Source: Flavobacterium zepuense
Lineage (GTDB): Bacteria > Bacteroidota > Bacteroidia > Flavobacteriales > Flavobacteriaceae
Length of the DNA: 64,000 nucleotides
Direction: 5' to 3'
Assembly (NCBI RefSeq): GCF_007097145.1
Contig: NZ_VJVZ01000005.1
Location: 248,001 to 312,000 of the forward strand
Every line of letters starts with the position of its first letter. Positions within the stretch are counted from its first letter, which is position 1. The notes below the pieces were generated by a model that made no database searches, was not told the DNA's origin, and saw only the letters and a program-made list of their open reading frames with translations. This document shows positions 28,901 through 34,952 of the stretch, in pieces. A program made the position numbers and the translations under genes.

Positions 28901-29483
28901 TGTAAATTAGTTTTTGTTGAAGTAAATAGTTTTCTTTTATAGCTTTTTTCCCTCGCTGCCTGTGCGTATAGAGGTTAGTGGGAAACAAATGAAGTAATGC
29001 CGGTTAATAGCATGGGGCATTACTTATCATTAAGGCTGCGGTTTAAAATTCGCAGGGTTTAAATAGATTATTGCCGTCGGATGGCTGTATCATAAAGCAG
29101 GCGCAATAGCATACGCCAATTAGTAATGGTTATCATATAATTTAGTTTATGTTACTTTGGGGAGGGGGAGATACATTACTAACATGTGTATTTAGTATTA
29201 CCCTACAAACATAAGCTTGATAACCGTTAAAAAGTATTATGCAAAACCGTAAATAAAGCGACTATTGGTGATAATAATAGCGACATTTAGATATAATTAA
29301 GGTTTATTTGTTTGATATACAGCGTTTTGTTTTTTGTAAAGCTTTTGTGATTAAAAAGATCATAAATTGTAAAGAATCAACTAAATAATTAACTGCATGT
29401 AAATTGAAAAGTCAACTACATGGTTATTGTTGAAACAGTGTTAAGGCACTGACTTTTTTTATATTTAGCTAATTTTTTCAATT
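28901..29483. other. Long AT-rich intergenic region with a strong hairpin
   Basis: No protein gene is seen in these 580 bases. A perfect 10-bp inverted repeat, AAGTAATGCC at 28992-29001 with GGCATTACTT at 29016-29025, could form a hairpin in the upstream region of the T9SS protein gene. A G-rich tract lies at 29159-29170. The rest is AT-rich and without structure I can support. It separates the T9SS gene start from the end of the WYL regulator. Confidence 0.6.
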
Positions 29484-30500
29484 TTATTCTACCTGGTACT
29501 GTTTAGCGGCATCCTGCAGGCGTTTTTGTATGCGCGATTTAAGGTTTCGGGGCGAAAGCACCTTTACGCATTCGCCAAAACCAAGTATTTCTTTTTCCAG
29601 TTCAAAATTAAGCACCACATCTATACGTACTATAGCACCGTTCTCATTTTCGTTTATTAACTGTTGCGAGTGGTGCAGGGGTTTGGTAAGCACATAGGGC
29701 GCATGCACTTTATCAAAATGCAACAGCACTTTTTGACCGCGATCCCTTTGGGATTTTGTAACGCCTATCAGATCGTTAAAATAACGGTCAAAATCTATCC
29801 CGGTATATTCTACAAACAGTTCTTTACCCAATGCATGAAATTCAATTATCCTATCTAATGCAAGCGTTATAAGGTGCGTACTTGTTTTGCATTTAGTGAC
29901 TAAAAACCAGCGGTTGCGGTGCTCCTTTAATAAATAAGGGTAGTAAATTTCTTTACTTGGCTTTGTTGCCCTAAACGACTGGTATTCTATAAGCAGCGGT
30001 GTTTTGTTAAGTATGGCCTGGTACAGCGGGTTTATATGCTCTATACCTTTAAGGTTCTTATTGTCATCAAACTGAATGTAGTTTTTGCTTTTGTGTACGG
30101 TCTTATTCACATTATTTTCCAGTTTGGCAATAAGGTCGCTCATTTCGTCAAAATAATTAAAACCGTTAAGTTGCTTAAGCACACTCACAATTTCGCGCAT
30201 CTTATCCATATCGGCACTGTTAACCGGCGATTTGGTAATGCTATACGCAGGGTCTTCGTAGCTGTAAAACTTACGGTCGGTCACCGTGATGGGAGCGTTA
30301 TAACCCAGGCGGTCGCTGCGCATAATCTGCAGGTCGGCCTGTACGGTACGGCGGCTTACACCTGTTGTAATGCCTTCGTATTCGTATAGCGCGTTCGATA
30401 CTTTTTCTATTAAATCTTCCAGGCTCCATTTTCTAAAGCGGTTTTTAAGGCAGTCGTCTATGGTTTTATAGCGCAGCAGCGCAAGCTTGTTGGTGGACAT
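29484..30500 (-). CDS. WYL-domain transcriptional regulator of the TROVE/RtcB locus
   Basis: A 338-residue regulator. The N-terminal winged HTH (about residues 5-75) includes WSLEDLIEKVSNALYEYE and SRRTVQADLQIMRS, the usual DeoR-like start of this family. The WYL domain follows at about 145-230, with LLIEYQSF and NRWFLVTKC where the namesake W-Y-L block lies, and a C-terminal extension ends at GFGECVKVLSPRNLK. WYL domains sense nucleic acids or nucleotides in several bacterial stress and defence regulators. The frame opens with TTG at 30542, but the ATG at 30500 fits the domain start. It is divergent from the TROVE gene, sharing a 275-bp promoter region with two matching operator-like motifs. 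Confidence 0.92.
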   Translation of the reverse strand: MSTNKLALLRYKTIDDCLKNRFRKWSLEDLIEKVSNALYEYEGITTGVSRRTVQADLQIMRSDRLGYNAPITVTDRKFYSYEDPAYSITKSPVNSADMDKMREIVSVLKQLNGFNYFDEMSDLIAKLENNVNKTVHKSKNYIQFDDNKNLKGIEHINPLYQAILNKTPLLIEYQSFRATKPSKEIYYPYLLKEHRNRWFLVTKCKTSTHLITLALDRIIEFHALGKELFVEYTGIDFDRYFNDLIGVTKSQRDRGQKVLLHFDKVHAPYVLTKPLHHSQQLINENENGAIVRIDVVLNFELEKEILGFGECVKVLSPRNLKSRIQKRLQDAAKQYQVE

Positions 30501-30539
30501 TAGTGCAGGTTTAAGCGTTGTATTGGTTTTGATGCCTTC

Positions 30540-30570
30540 CAAAAATACTAAAAATGCTTTTACTGCGCAA
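30540..30570 (-). promoter_or_regulatory. Promoter of the WYL regulator
   Basis: Read on the minus strand, TTG at 30570-30568, a 20-base spacer and TATTTTTG at 30547-30540 match the Bacteroidetes -33/-7 consensus. The -33 TTG is the end of operator copy 1, so an occupied operator would overlap the -33 element. Transcription would begin near 30534. Confidence 0.55.
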
Positions 30571-30590
30571 TGTAGCTGCGTACTTGCGTC
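30561..30590. promoter_or_regulatory. Operator-like motif, copy 1 (CTGCGCA direct repeats)
   Basis: CTGCGCAA at 30563 is followed 13 bases later by CTGCGTA at 30576, and a weaker CTTGCG at 30583. The first two units match those of copy 2 (30671-30692) at the same spacing. Because the same bases recur near both divergent starts, a shared binding site, most simply for the WYL protein itself, is inferred. Confidence 0.5.
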
Positions 30591-30670
30591 ATTTAAAATT
30601 TAAAATTTATCATTTAAAAATTTAAGTTGCTGTAATTCAAATATGATAAAAATATTTTCAATTTATTTTT

Positions 30671-30692
30671 TGCTGCGCAATTGGGCTGCGCA
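30671..30692. promoter_or_regulatory. Operator-like motif, copy 2 (CTGCGCA direct repeats)
   Basis: CTGCGCA at 30673 and again at 30686, 13 bases apart, with A-T-TTGG between. Compared with copy 1, CTGCGCAAT and GCTGCG are identical and in register. It overlaps the -33 element of the TROVE promoter. Confidence 0.5.
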
Positions 30693-30710
30693 GTAGTGTG
30701 GCCATCTTTG
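30681..30710 (+). promoter_or_regulatory. Probable promoter of the TROVE-Y RNA-RtcB genes
   Basis: TTG at 30681-30683, a 19-base spacer and CATCTTTG at 30703-30710 fit the Bacteroidetes pattern with one mismatch in the -7 element (C for T). The weak -7 and the operator over -33 suit an activated or tightly regulated promoter. Transcript start would be near 30717, giving a leader of about 60 bases. Confidence 0.45.
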
Positions 30711-30775
30711 CAATGTCAGGATGAGACAGCAGTTGCTATCCTGTAAAGCAAGTATAAACTATAAACATTTGTATC

Positions 30776-32293
30776 ATGAAATTCAATTTTTTAAGCAAAC
30801 TGAACAACGTTACCCAAAATTATGAGGGAGCTAAAGCTTATAAAATAACTCCCGAGCTTGAGTTGTATACCGCAGTGGTTACCACGGGACTGAATGACTC
30901 GTTTTACGAAGCGGGCGATACCAGGCTGGAACGTATTAAAACGCTTATAGCAAAATGCGACCCGGAGTTTGTTGCTAAACTTGCAGTATATGTACGTACC
31001 CGTATGCACCTGCGCTCTGTACCAATGGTACTGGCGGTAGAGCTGGCAAAAGCAGCATCGGGTACATCGGCGGTAAGCAAAACCGTTGCAAATGTAATAC
31101 AAAGAGCCGATGAAATATGCGAACTTTTAGCTTACTACCAATTGGCAAATGCCCGTACCGGCGTTAAAAAGCTAAACAGGTTGTCTAAGCAGGTACAAAA
31201 AGGCCTTGCGGTATCTTTTAATAAATTTGATGAGTACCAGTTTGCCAAATACAACCGTGTTACCGATGTTAAGCTGCGTGATGCCCTGTTTTTAGTACAT
31301 CCAAAAGCGAAGGACGATAACCAGCAGGCATTATTCAACAAAATAGCGTCTGATACCCTCGCAACACCTTACACTTGGGAAACCGAACTATCTCAACTTG
31401 GCCAGCTTAAATATGAAAGCCCTGCCGCAAAGGCAGCTGCTTTTAAGGCCAAATGGGAAGAGCTGATAGAAAGCAAAAAAGTTGGCTATATGGCGCTTAT
31501 GCGCAACCTGCGTAACATATTAGACGCGAATGTATCTTTTGCACACGTTGAAATGGTATGCGAATATATTGCCAACCCGGCTGCGGTTGCAGCGTCTAAG
31601 CAATTGCCTTTCAGGTTTCTTTCGGCTTATCGCGAAATTAAAGGCCATACCTCTGGTTTAGCATCTATGGTTTTGGATGCACTGGAAGATGCCGTTATGC
31701 ATAGCGCAAAAAACATCCAAGGCTTTAGTTATGAAACGTCGGTTGTTATAGCGTGCGATGTATCGGGCTCAATGCAACAGCCGATTTCTAAAAAAAGTAC
31801 CGTGCAGTTGTATGATGTTGGCCTTATGCTGGGCATGCTTATGCAGAGCCGGTGCAAAAATGTAATAAGCGGAATGTTTGGCAATACATGGAAGATAATC
31901 AACATGCCTAAGCGTAATGTGCTGGCTAATGTAATGGAATACTATAAAAGAGAGGGTGAGGTGGGTTATGCCACTAACGGCTATCTTGTTGTAGAAGACC
32001 TCATACTTAGAAAGCAGATAGTTGATAAAGTAATGCTGTTTACCGATTTGCAGTTGTATAACAACAACATGCATGGCCATAGTTTTGAGGTGTACTGGAA
32101 ACGTTACAAAGGCATAGCGCCAAACGCTAAATTGTATTTATTTGACCTTGCCGGCCATGGTAAAATGCCGCTTGATGTCCGTCGAAACGATGTGTATTTG
32201 ATAGCCGGCTGGAGTGACAAGATTTTCGATATACTCGATTCTGTAGATAATGCAGGCAACGCAATCGAGAAAATAAACGCGATAGAACTATAG
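30776..32293 (+). CDS. TROVE-domain protein, Ro60/Rsr homologue
   Basis: A 505-residue Ro protein. The alpha-helical TROVE/HEAT-like ring covers about residues 10-310, with VYVRTRMHLRSVPMVLAVEL at 71-90 and HTSGLASMVLDALEDAVMHS at 291-310. A von Willebrand A domain follows, with the MIDAS motif DVSGSM at 328-333. Ro proteins bind misfolded or damaged RNA in the ring hole and Y RNA on the outside, often with a nuclease partner. In Salmonella the gene is linked to yrl RNAs and rtcBA. Here it is followed by an array of Y-RNA-like elements and rtcB, and is divergent from a WYL regulator. All features for function appear intact. Confidence 0.95.
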   Translation: MKFNFLSKLNNVTQNYEGAKAYKITPELELYTAVVTTGLNDSFYEAGDTRLERIKTLIAKCDPEFVAKLAVYVRTRMHLRSVPMVLAVELAKAASGTSAVSKTVANVIQRADEICELLAYYQLANARTGVKKLNRLSKQVQKGLAVSFNKFDEYQFAKYNRVTDVKLRDALFLVHPKAKDDNQQALFNKIASDTLATPYTWETELSQLGQLKYESPAAKAAAFKAKWEELIESKKVGYMALMRNLRNILDANVSFAHVEMVCEYIANPAAVAASKQLPFRFLSAYREIKGHTSGLASMVLDALEDAVMHSAKNIQGFSYETSVVIACDVSGSMQQPISKKSTVQLYDVGLMLGMLMQSRCKNVISGMFGNTWKIINMPKRNVLANVMEYYKREGEVGYATNGYLVVEDLILRKQIVDKVMLFTDLQLYNNNMHGHSFEVYWKRYKGIAPNAKLYLFDLAGHGKMPLDVRRNDVYLIAGWSDKIFDILDSVDNAGNAIEKINAIEL

Positions 32294-32330
32294 ATCATGG
32301 AACGCGAATAAACGCTGATTTTTCCTATGA

Positions 32331-32372
32331 GTGTAGTTGCCCCTCTCCTTTGGAGAGGGGTTGGGGTGAGGC
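32331..32372. repeat. Left flanking palindromic repeat of the RNA cassette
   Basis: GTGTAGTTGC is followed by a perfect hairpin, CCCCTCTCC-TTT-GGAGAGGGG at 32340-32360, and then GTTGGGGTGAGG-like sequence. A near copy in the same orientation lies at 33276-33321, just before rtcB. The palindrome resembles a class of intergenic repeats common in Flavobacterium genomes. Confidence 0.75.
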
Positions 32373-32398
32373 CAATATACGTATAAATTTAAGAAGCA

Positions 32399-32540
32399 AG
32401 TGCCGTAAATAAGGGTTACTTCGGCTTCTGGGTCGCGGGTTCGATTCCTGCCATATGCTGCTGTTTTACAGAGCAGGTATGTAGCTCAGTTGGTTAGAGC
32501 AAGAAAAAATACCTTTTTTTAATCTGTATTGCCTTGCTTT
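32399..32540 (+). ncRNA. YrlA-like Y RNA with permuted tRNA module (element a)
   Basis: The element opens with GTGCCGT and GTTACTTCGG, shared with five other elements in this gap. A weak helix (AAATAAGG with CCTTTTTTT) closes a tRNA-like module in permuted order. First comes a T-arm, GCGGG-TTCGATT-CCTGC at 32435-32451. A capped acceptor-like stem follows, CATATGCTGC with GCAGGTATG at 32473 and one bulged G. Then comes a D-arm, TA-GCTC-AGTTGGTTA-GAGC at 32482-32500. It ends with TATTGCC, like CATTGCC of the others. This order is that of bacterial YrlA RNAs, in which the Ro-binding helix replaces the anticodon arm. No anticodon and no CCA end are present. Confidence 0.75.
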
Positions 32541-32616
32541 AAAAAATAACAATGGGTTTGCTCCCGTAGCCGCTTGGATGTTGCGGGGGCCATCGTCTAA
32601 GGATTTAAGAAAGTGG
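32534..32616 (+). ncRNA. Second permuted tRNA-like module (element a2), Glu-like D-arm
   Basis: Directly after element a lies a T-arm-like hairpin, ATGGG-TTTGCT-CCCGT at 32552-32567. A capped stem follows, CCGC at 32570-32573 with GCGG at 32583-32586. Then comes a D-arm-like segment, ATC-GTCT-AAGGATTTA-AGA, resembling that of tRNA-Glu. A closing helix TTGCTTT/AAAGTGG (several wobbles) surrounds it. The constant TGCCGT and GTTACTTCGT words are missing and the T-loop has six bases, so it may be a decayed or divergent copy rather than a working RNA. Confidence 0.45.
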
Positions 32617-32687
32617 CCAGTATTCAGTCGCAGTGTTCAGTGCCATATGTACTTAAGACTGTCAACTAAAAAACTAAAATACTAAAA

Positions 32688-32820
32688 GGATGCCGTAGGT
32701 ATGGGTTACTTCGTTGACACAATAGGGGAGGAATAGCGCAGTCGTAAATCCGGCAAGGCTATCCGGTTCGATTCCGGCGCCAACACGCCCCACAATCCCA
32801 TGCCGCATTTTGCTCCTTTA
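32688..32820 (+). ncRNA. Y-RNA-like element with T-arm (element b)
   Basis: Begins GATGCCGT, then helix GGTATGGG at 32698-32705 with CCCATGCC at 32797-32804 (8 bp, one wobble), the constant GTTACTTCGT, and 3' GCATTTTG. Inside lie a T-arm-like hairpin, CCGG-TTCGATT-CCGG at 32763-32777, and outer GGGG/CCCC and GCGC/GCGC pairings with a symmetric internal loop. A D-arm-like sequence (ATAGCGCAGTCGTAAATC) precedes the T-arm, so the order differs from element a. Confidence 0.65.
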
Positions 32821-32837
32821 AACAATATAAAAAAATA

Positions 32838-32940
32838 AGATGCCGTTTGTAAGCGTTACTTCGTCCGGCTGAGTATTATGGGTTAAACCTCGTATACGCA
32901 GGTTCGAATCCTGCAAGTATCAAAGCGCTTACTGCCATTG
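32838..32940 (+). ncRNA. Y-RNA-like element with perfect T-arm (element c)
   Basis: Constant 5' GATGCCGTTT, a 7-bp helix GTAAGCG at 32849-32855 with CGCTTAC at 32926-32932, constant GTTACTTCGT, and 3' GCCATTG. The internal module has a Ser/Leu-like D-region (GGCTGAGTATTATGGGTTAA) and a perfect T-arm, GCAGG-TTCGAAT-CCTGC at 32898-32914. The D-region precedes the T-arm. A CTCTT-GTAAT-AAGAG hairpin at 32941-32955 joins it to element d, so c and d may be one two-domain RNA. Confidence 0.7.
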
Positions 32941-32952
32941 CTCTTGTAATAA

Positions 32953-33025
32953 GAGTGCCGTTTGTAGTGTGTTACTTCGTCTCCAAATGAAAATTAACCG
33001 TACACCACACCCATTGCCTCTTTTT
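32953..33025 (+). ncRNA. Minimal Y-RNA-like hairpin (element d)
   Basis: GTGCCGTT is followed by TGTAGTGTG at 32963-32971 pairing with TACACCACA at 33001-33009 (one A-C mismatch), constant GTTACTTCGT, a 20-base A-rich loop and 3' CCCATTGCC, then a T-rich tail. It has no tRNA-like arms. Helix and flanks resemble the Ro-binding part of animal Y RNAs (GTAGTG...GTTA and CACTAC...TTG). Confidence 0.7.
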
Positions 33026-33076
33026 ATTAAAATATAATGAATAGGCAAACAGCCTTTAAATAATGAACAAAAATTA

Positions 33077-33171
33077 AGATGCCGTTTGATAAGCGTTACT
33101 TCGTTTGGTTGAGTGGGGAAACCCATGATTAGGTTCGAGTCCTAAAGTAAAAAACCGTTTATCAGCCATTG
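33077..33171 (+). ncRNA. Y-RNA-like element with T-arm (element e)
   Basis: Constant GATGCCGTT, 9-bp helix TGATAAGCG at 33087-33095 with CGTTTATCA at 33156-33164 (one wobble), constant GTTACTTCGT, 3' GCCATTG. The module has a D-like segment TTTGGTTGAGTGG with a GGG-AAA-CCC hairpin, then a perfect T-arm, TTAGG-TTCGAGT-CCTAA at 33129-33145. It is a diverged tandem copy of element c and is joined to element f by a CTTT-AAAG hairpin at about 33173-33185. Confidence 0.7.
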
Positions 33172-33184
33172 ATCTTTCTATAAA

Positions 33185-33256
33185 GAGTGCCGTTTGTAGT
33201 GTGTTACTTCGTCTCCAAATGAAAATTACCTCACACTACACCCATTGCCTTTTTTA
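33185..33256 (+). ncRNA. Minimal Y-RNA-like hairpin (element f)
   Basis: GTGCCGTT, then TGTAGTGTG at 33195-33203 pairing perfectly with CACACTACA at 33232-33240 (9 bp), constant GTTACTTCGT, loop TCTCCAAATGAAAATTACCT, then CCCATTGCC and a T-run at 33250-33255. The A-C mismatch of element d is a proper pair here. It is the cleanest Ro-helix-like copy. Confidence 0.72.
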
Positions 33257-33275
33257 CTAAAATAATGCACTTTAC

Positions 33276-33321
33276 AAGTGTAGCTGCTCCCCCTCTCATA
33301 TGGAGAGGGGTTAGGGGTAAG
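33276..33321. repeat. Right flanking palindromic repeat of the RNA cassette
   Basis: GTGTAGCTGC then CCCCTCTC at 33290-33297, CATATG-centred loop, GAGAGGGG at 33303-33310, and TTAGGGGTAAGG. It matches the left copy at 32331-32372 in order and orientation, with a few substitutions and two extra bases before the palindrome. Confidence 0.75.
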
Positions 33322-33389
33322 GATTATTTTTAAAAATTAATTAACTCAGTTAAAAATATAAAATACTAATTTGTAATACAATAAAAGCC

Positions 33390-34814
33390 ATGAAAATGCC
33401 AGTAACAGGAAACGACCTATTATCTATAGGATATACCAAAAGCAACATACTGAGCATCGCCCTAAAGCTGGCCAATTCGGCCTTCAGCACCCAGGATAAG
33501 GATGCCGTGGTGGCGCTGTTTAAAAAACTAAAAGACTATCCTGAGAACTTTTTAGATGATGAAGTGCTGGAGCCGTTAGCTACCGCCATGATAGAAGAAG
33601 CTAATACCCCAAAAGATGAGGTTATCAGTTTAATTGATGCCCCTAAAGAATACGCTGTTTTCGGCGAAAGCCATATAGAGCCGGGCGCCAAAGCCCAAAT
33701 GGATGTAGCCATGAAACTGCCGGTTACCGTTGCCGGAGCATTAATGCCCGATGCCCACCAGGGTTACGGATTACCGATTGGCGGGGTGCTGGCTACAAAA
33801 AATGCGATTATTCCGTACGGGGTGGGAGTAGATATTGGCTGCCGTATGGCACTATCGGTTTATGATATTCCGGAGAGCCATTTTTATGAGAACGAAGCCA
33901 GGTATAAACGTGAACTTATTGCCCATACTAAATTTGGTGCGGGCCACGGCTACCACGGTCAGCATAAGGCCGATCATAGTGTGCTGGATAGCGCCGACTT
34001 TAACCTGAACCCTTTTATTAAGAACCTGCACGATAAGGCATGGTCGCAACTGGGTACATCGGGCGGGGGTAACCACTTTGTGGAGTTTGGTATCATAGAA
34101 TTTGATGCTACCGATGAGGCGCTTAAAATACAAAAAGGGCGATACCTTGCGTTGCTAACACATTCCGGGTCGCGTGGTTTTGGTGCCACTATTGCCGGGC
34201 ATTACACCCGCATTGCCAAAGATTTGTGCAAGCTGCCTAAAGAGGCTGCAAACCTTGCCTATCTCGACCTTAACAGCCAGGAAGGGCAGGAGTACTGGAT
34301 AGCCATGAACCTTGCAGGCGATTATGCATCGGCATGCCACCAGGTTATTCATGATAAAATGGCGAAAGCCATTGGCGCACAGGTGCTGACTAAAGTGGAA
34401 AACCACCATAACTTTGCCTGGAAAGAAATTTTAGATGGCGAAGAGGTTATTGTGCACCGTAAAGGCGCTACCCCGGCAGGTAAAGGCGTTATGGGTATTA
34501 TTCCGGGTAGTATGACGGCCCCCGGATTTTTAGTGCGTGGCAGGGGAGAAACTGCCGCAATTAACAGTGCCTCGCATGGCGCAGGAAGGCAAATGAGCCG
34601 TACACAGGCCATAAAAAATATAACCAAAGCCGATATGAAACAGGTGCTTAAAGACCACGGTGTGAGCCTTATTGGCGCCGGCCGCGATGAAGCACCTATG
34701 GCCTACAAGGATATTAATATGGTAATGGCTGCCCAAACCGACCTGGTTGATGTTGTGGCTAAATTTACGCCTAAAATTGTACGCATGGCCGATGATGGGA
34801 GCAGGGAAGATTAA
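33390..34814 (+). CDS. rtcB: RtcB-family RNA ligase
   Basis: A 474-residue RNA ligase joining 2',3'-cyclic phosphate (or 3'-phosphate) and 5'-OH ends, using GTP and Mn. The metal ligands and active site are complete: Cys151 in VGVDIGCRMAL, Asn228-His229 in GGGNHFVEF, His258 in LTHSGSRG, NHHNFAW near 338, HRKGATPAG near 356, PGSMTAPGFLVRGRG near 372, and the guanylated His396 in SASHGAGR. No archease or RtcA gene is adjacent. The position after the TROVE gene and the Y-RNA-like array makes RNA repair its evident task. Confidence 0.96.
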   Translation: MKMPVTGNDLLSIGYTKSNILSIALKLANSAFSTQDKDAVVALFKKLKDYPENFLDDEVLEPLATAMIEEANTPKDEVISLIDAPKEYAVFGESHIEPGAKAQMDVAMKLPVTVAGALMPDAHQGYGLPIGGVLATKNAIIPYGVGVDIGCRMALSVYDIPESHFYENEARYKRELIAHTKFGAGHGYHGQHKADHSVLDSADFNLNPFIKNLHDKAWSQLGTSGGGNHFVEFGIIEFDATDEALKIQKGRYLALLTHSGSRGFGATIAGHYTRIAKDLCKLPKEAANLAYLDLNSQEGQEYWIAMNLAGDYASACHQVIHDKMAKAIGAQVLTKVENHHNFAWKEILDGEEVIVHRKGATPAGKGVMGIIPGSMTAPGFLVRGRGETAAINSASHGAGRQMSRTQAIKNITKADMKQVLKDHGVSLIGAGRDEAPMAYKDINMVMAAQTDLVDVVAKFTPKIVRMADDGSRED

Positions 34815-34832
34815 ATAGTTGTCTATTTATAA

Positions 34833-34891
34833 GACACGAATTTCACTAATTAGCACGAATTCAATTTGTGAAAATTTGTGGAATTCGTGTC
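34833..34891. repeat. Inverted repeat, CACGAATT interspersed family
   Basis: GACACGAATT at 34833 is mirrored by AATTCGTGTC ending at 34891, with AAATTTGTG-type inner words, closely related to the element at 7085-7139. It lies in the rtcB to dipeptidase gap and could end transcription or act as a folded boundary. Confidence 0.7.
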
Positions 34892-34952
34892 GTTTATTTT
34901 CATTTAAAGCTAAACCACGTTTACTATATTTGTGTTGTAAGCACATTACCAT

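Noticed and set aside
29159..29170. A G-quadruplex near GGGGAGGGGGAG
   Set aside because: Only two G-runs are present, not the four needed on one strand.
32435..32500. A normal tRNA gene (T-loop TTCGATT and D-loop AGTTGGTTA both present)
   Set aside because: The arms are in reverse order, there is no anticodon arm and no CCA-ready acceptor end, so it is read as a tRNA mimic in a Y-like RNA.
32898..32922. A conventional tRNA 3' half in element c
   Set aside because: The T-arm is perfect, but the sequence after it does not pair with any upstream acceptor strand and there is no anticodon stem.
32401..33260. A CRISPR array
   Set aside because: The repeated words are short and irregularly spaced (about 75-290 bases), the intervening sequences are structured, and no cas gene is near.
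33360..33389. A separate promoter for rtcB (TAATTTG at 33367-33373)
   Set aside because: The -7 is one base short and no -33 TTG lies at the right distance; read-through from the TROVE promoter is simpler.
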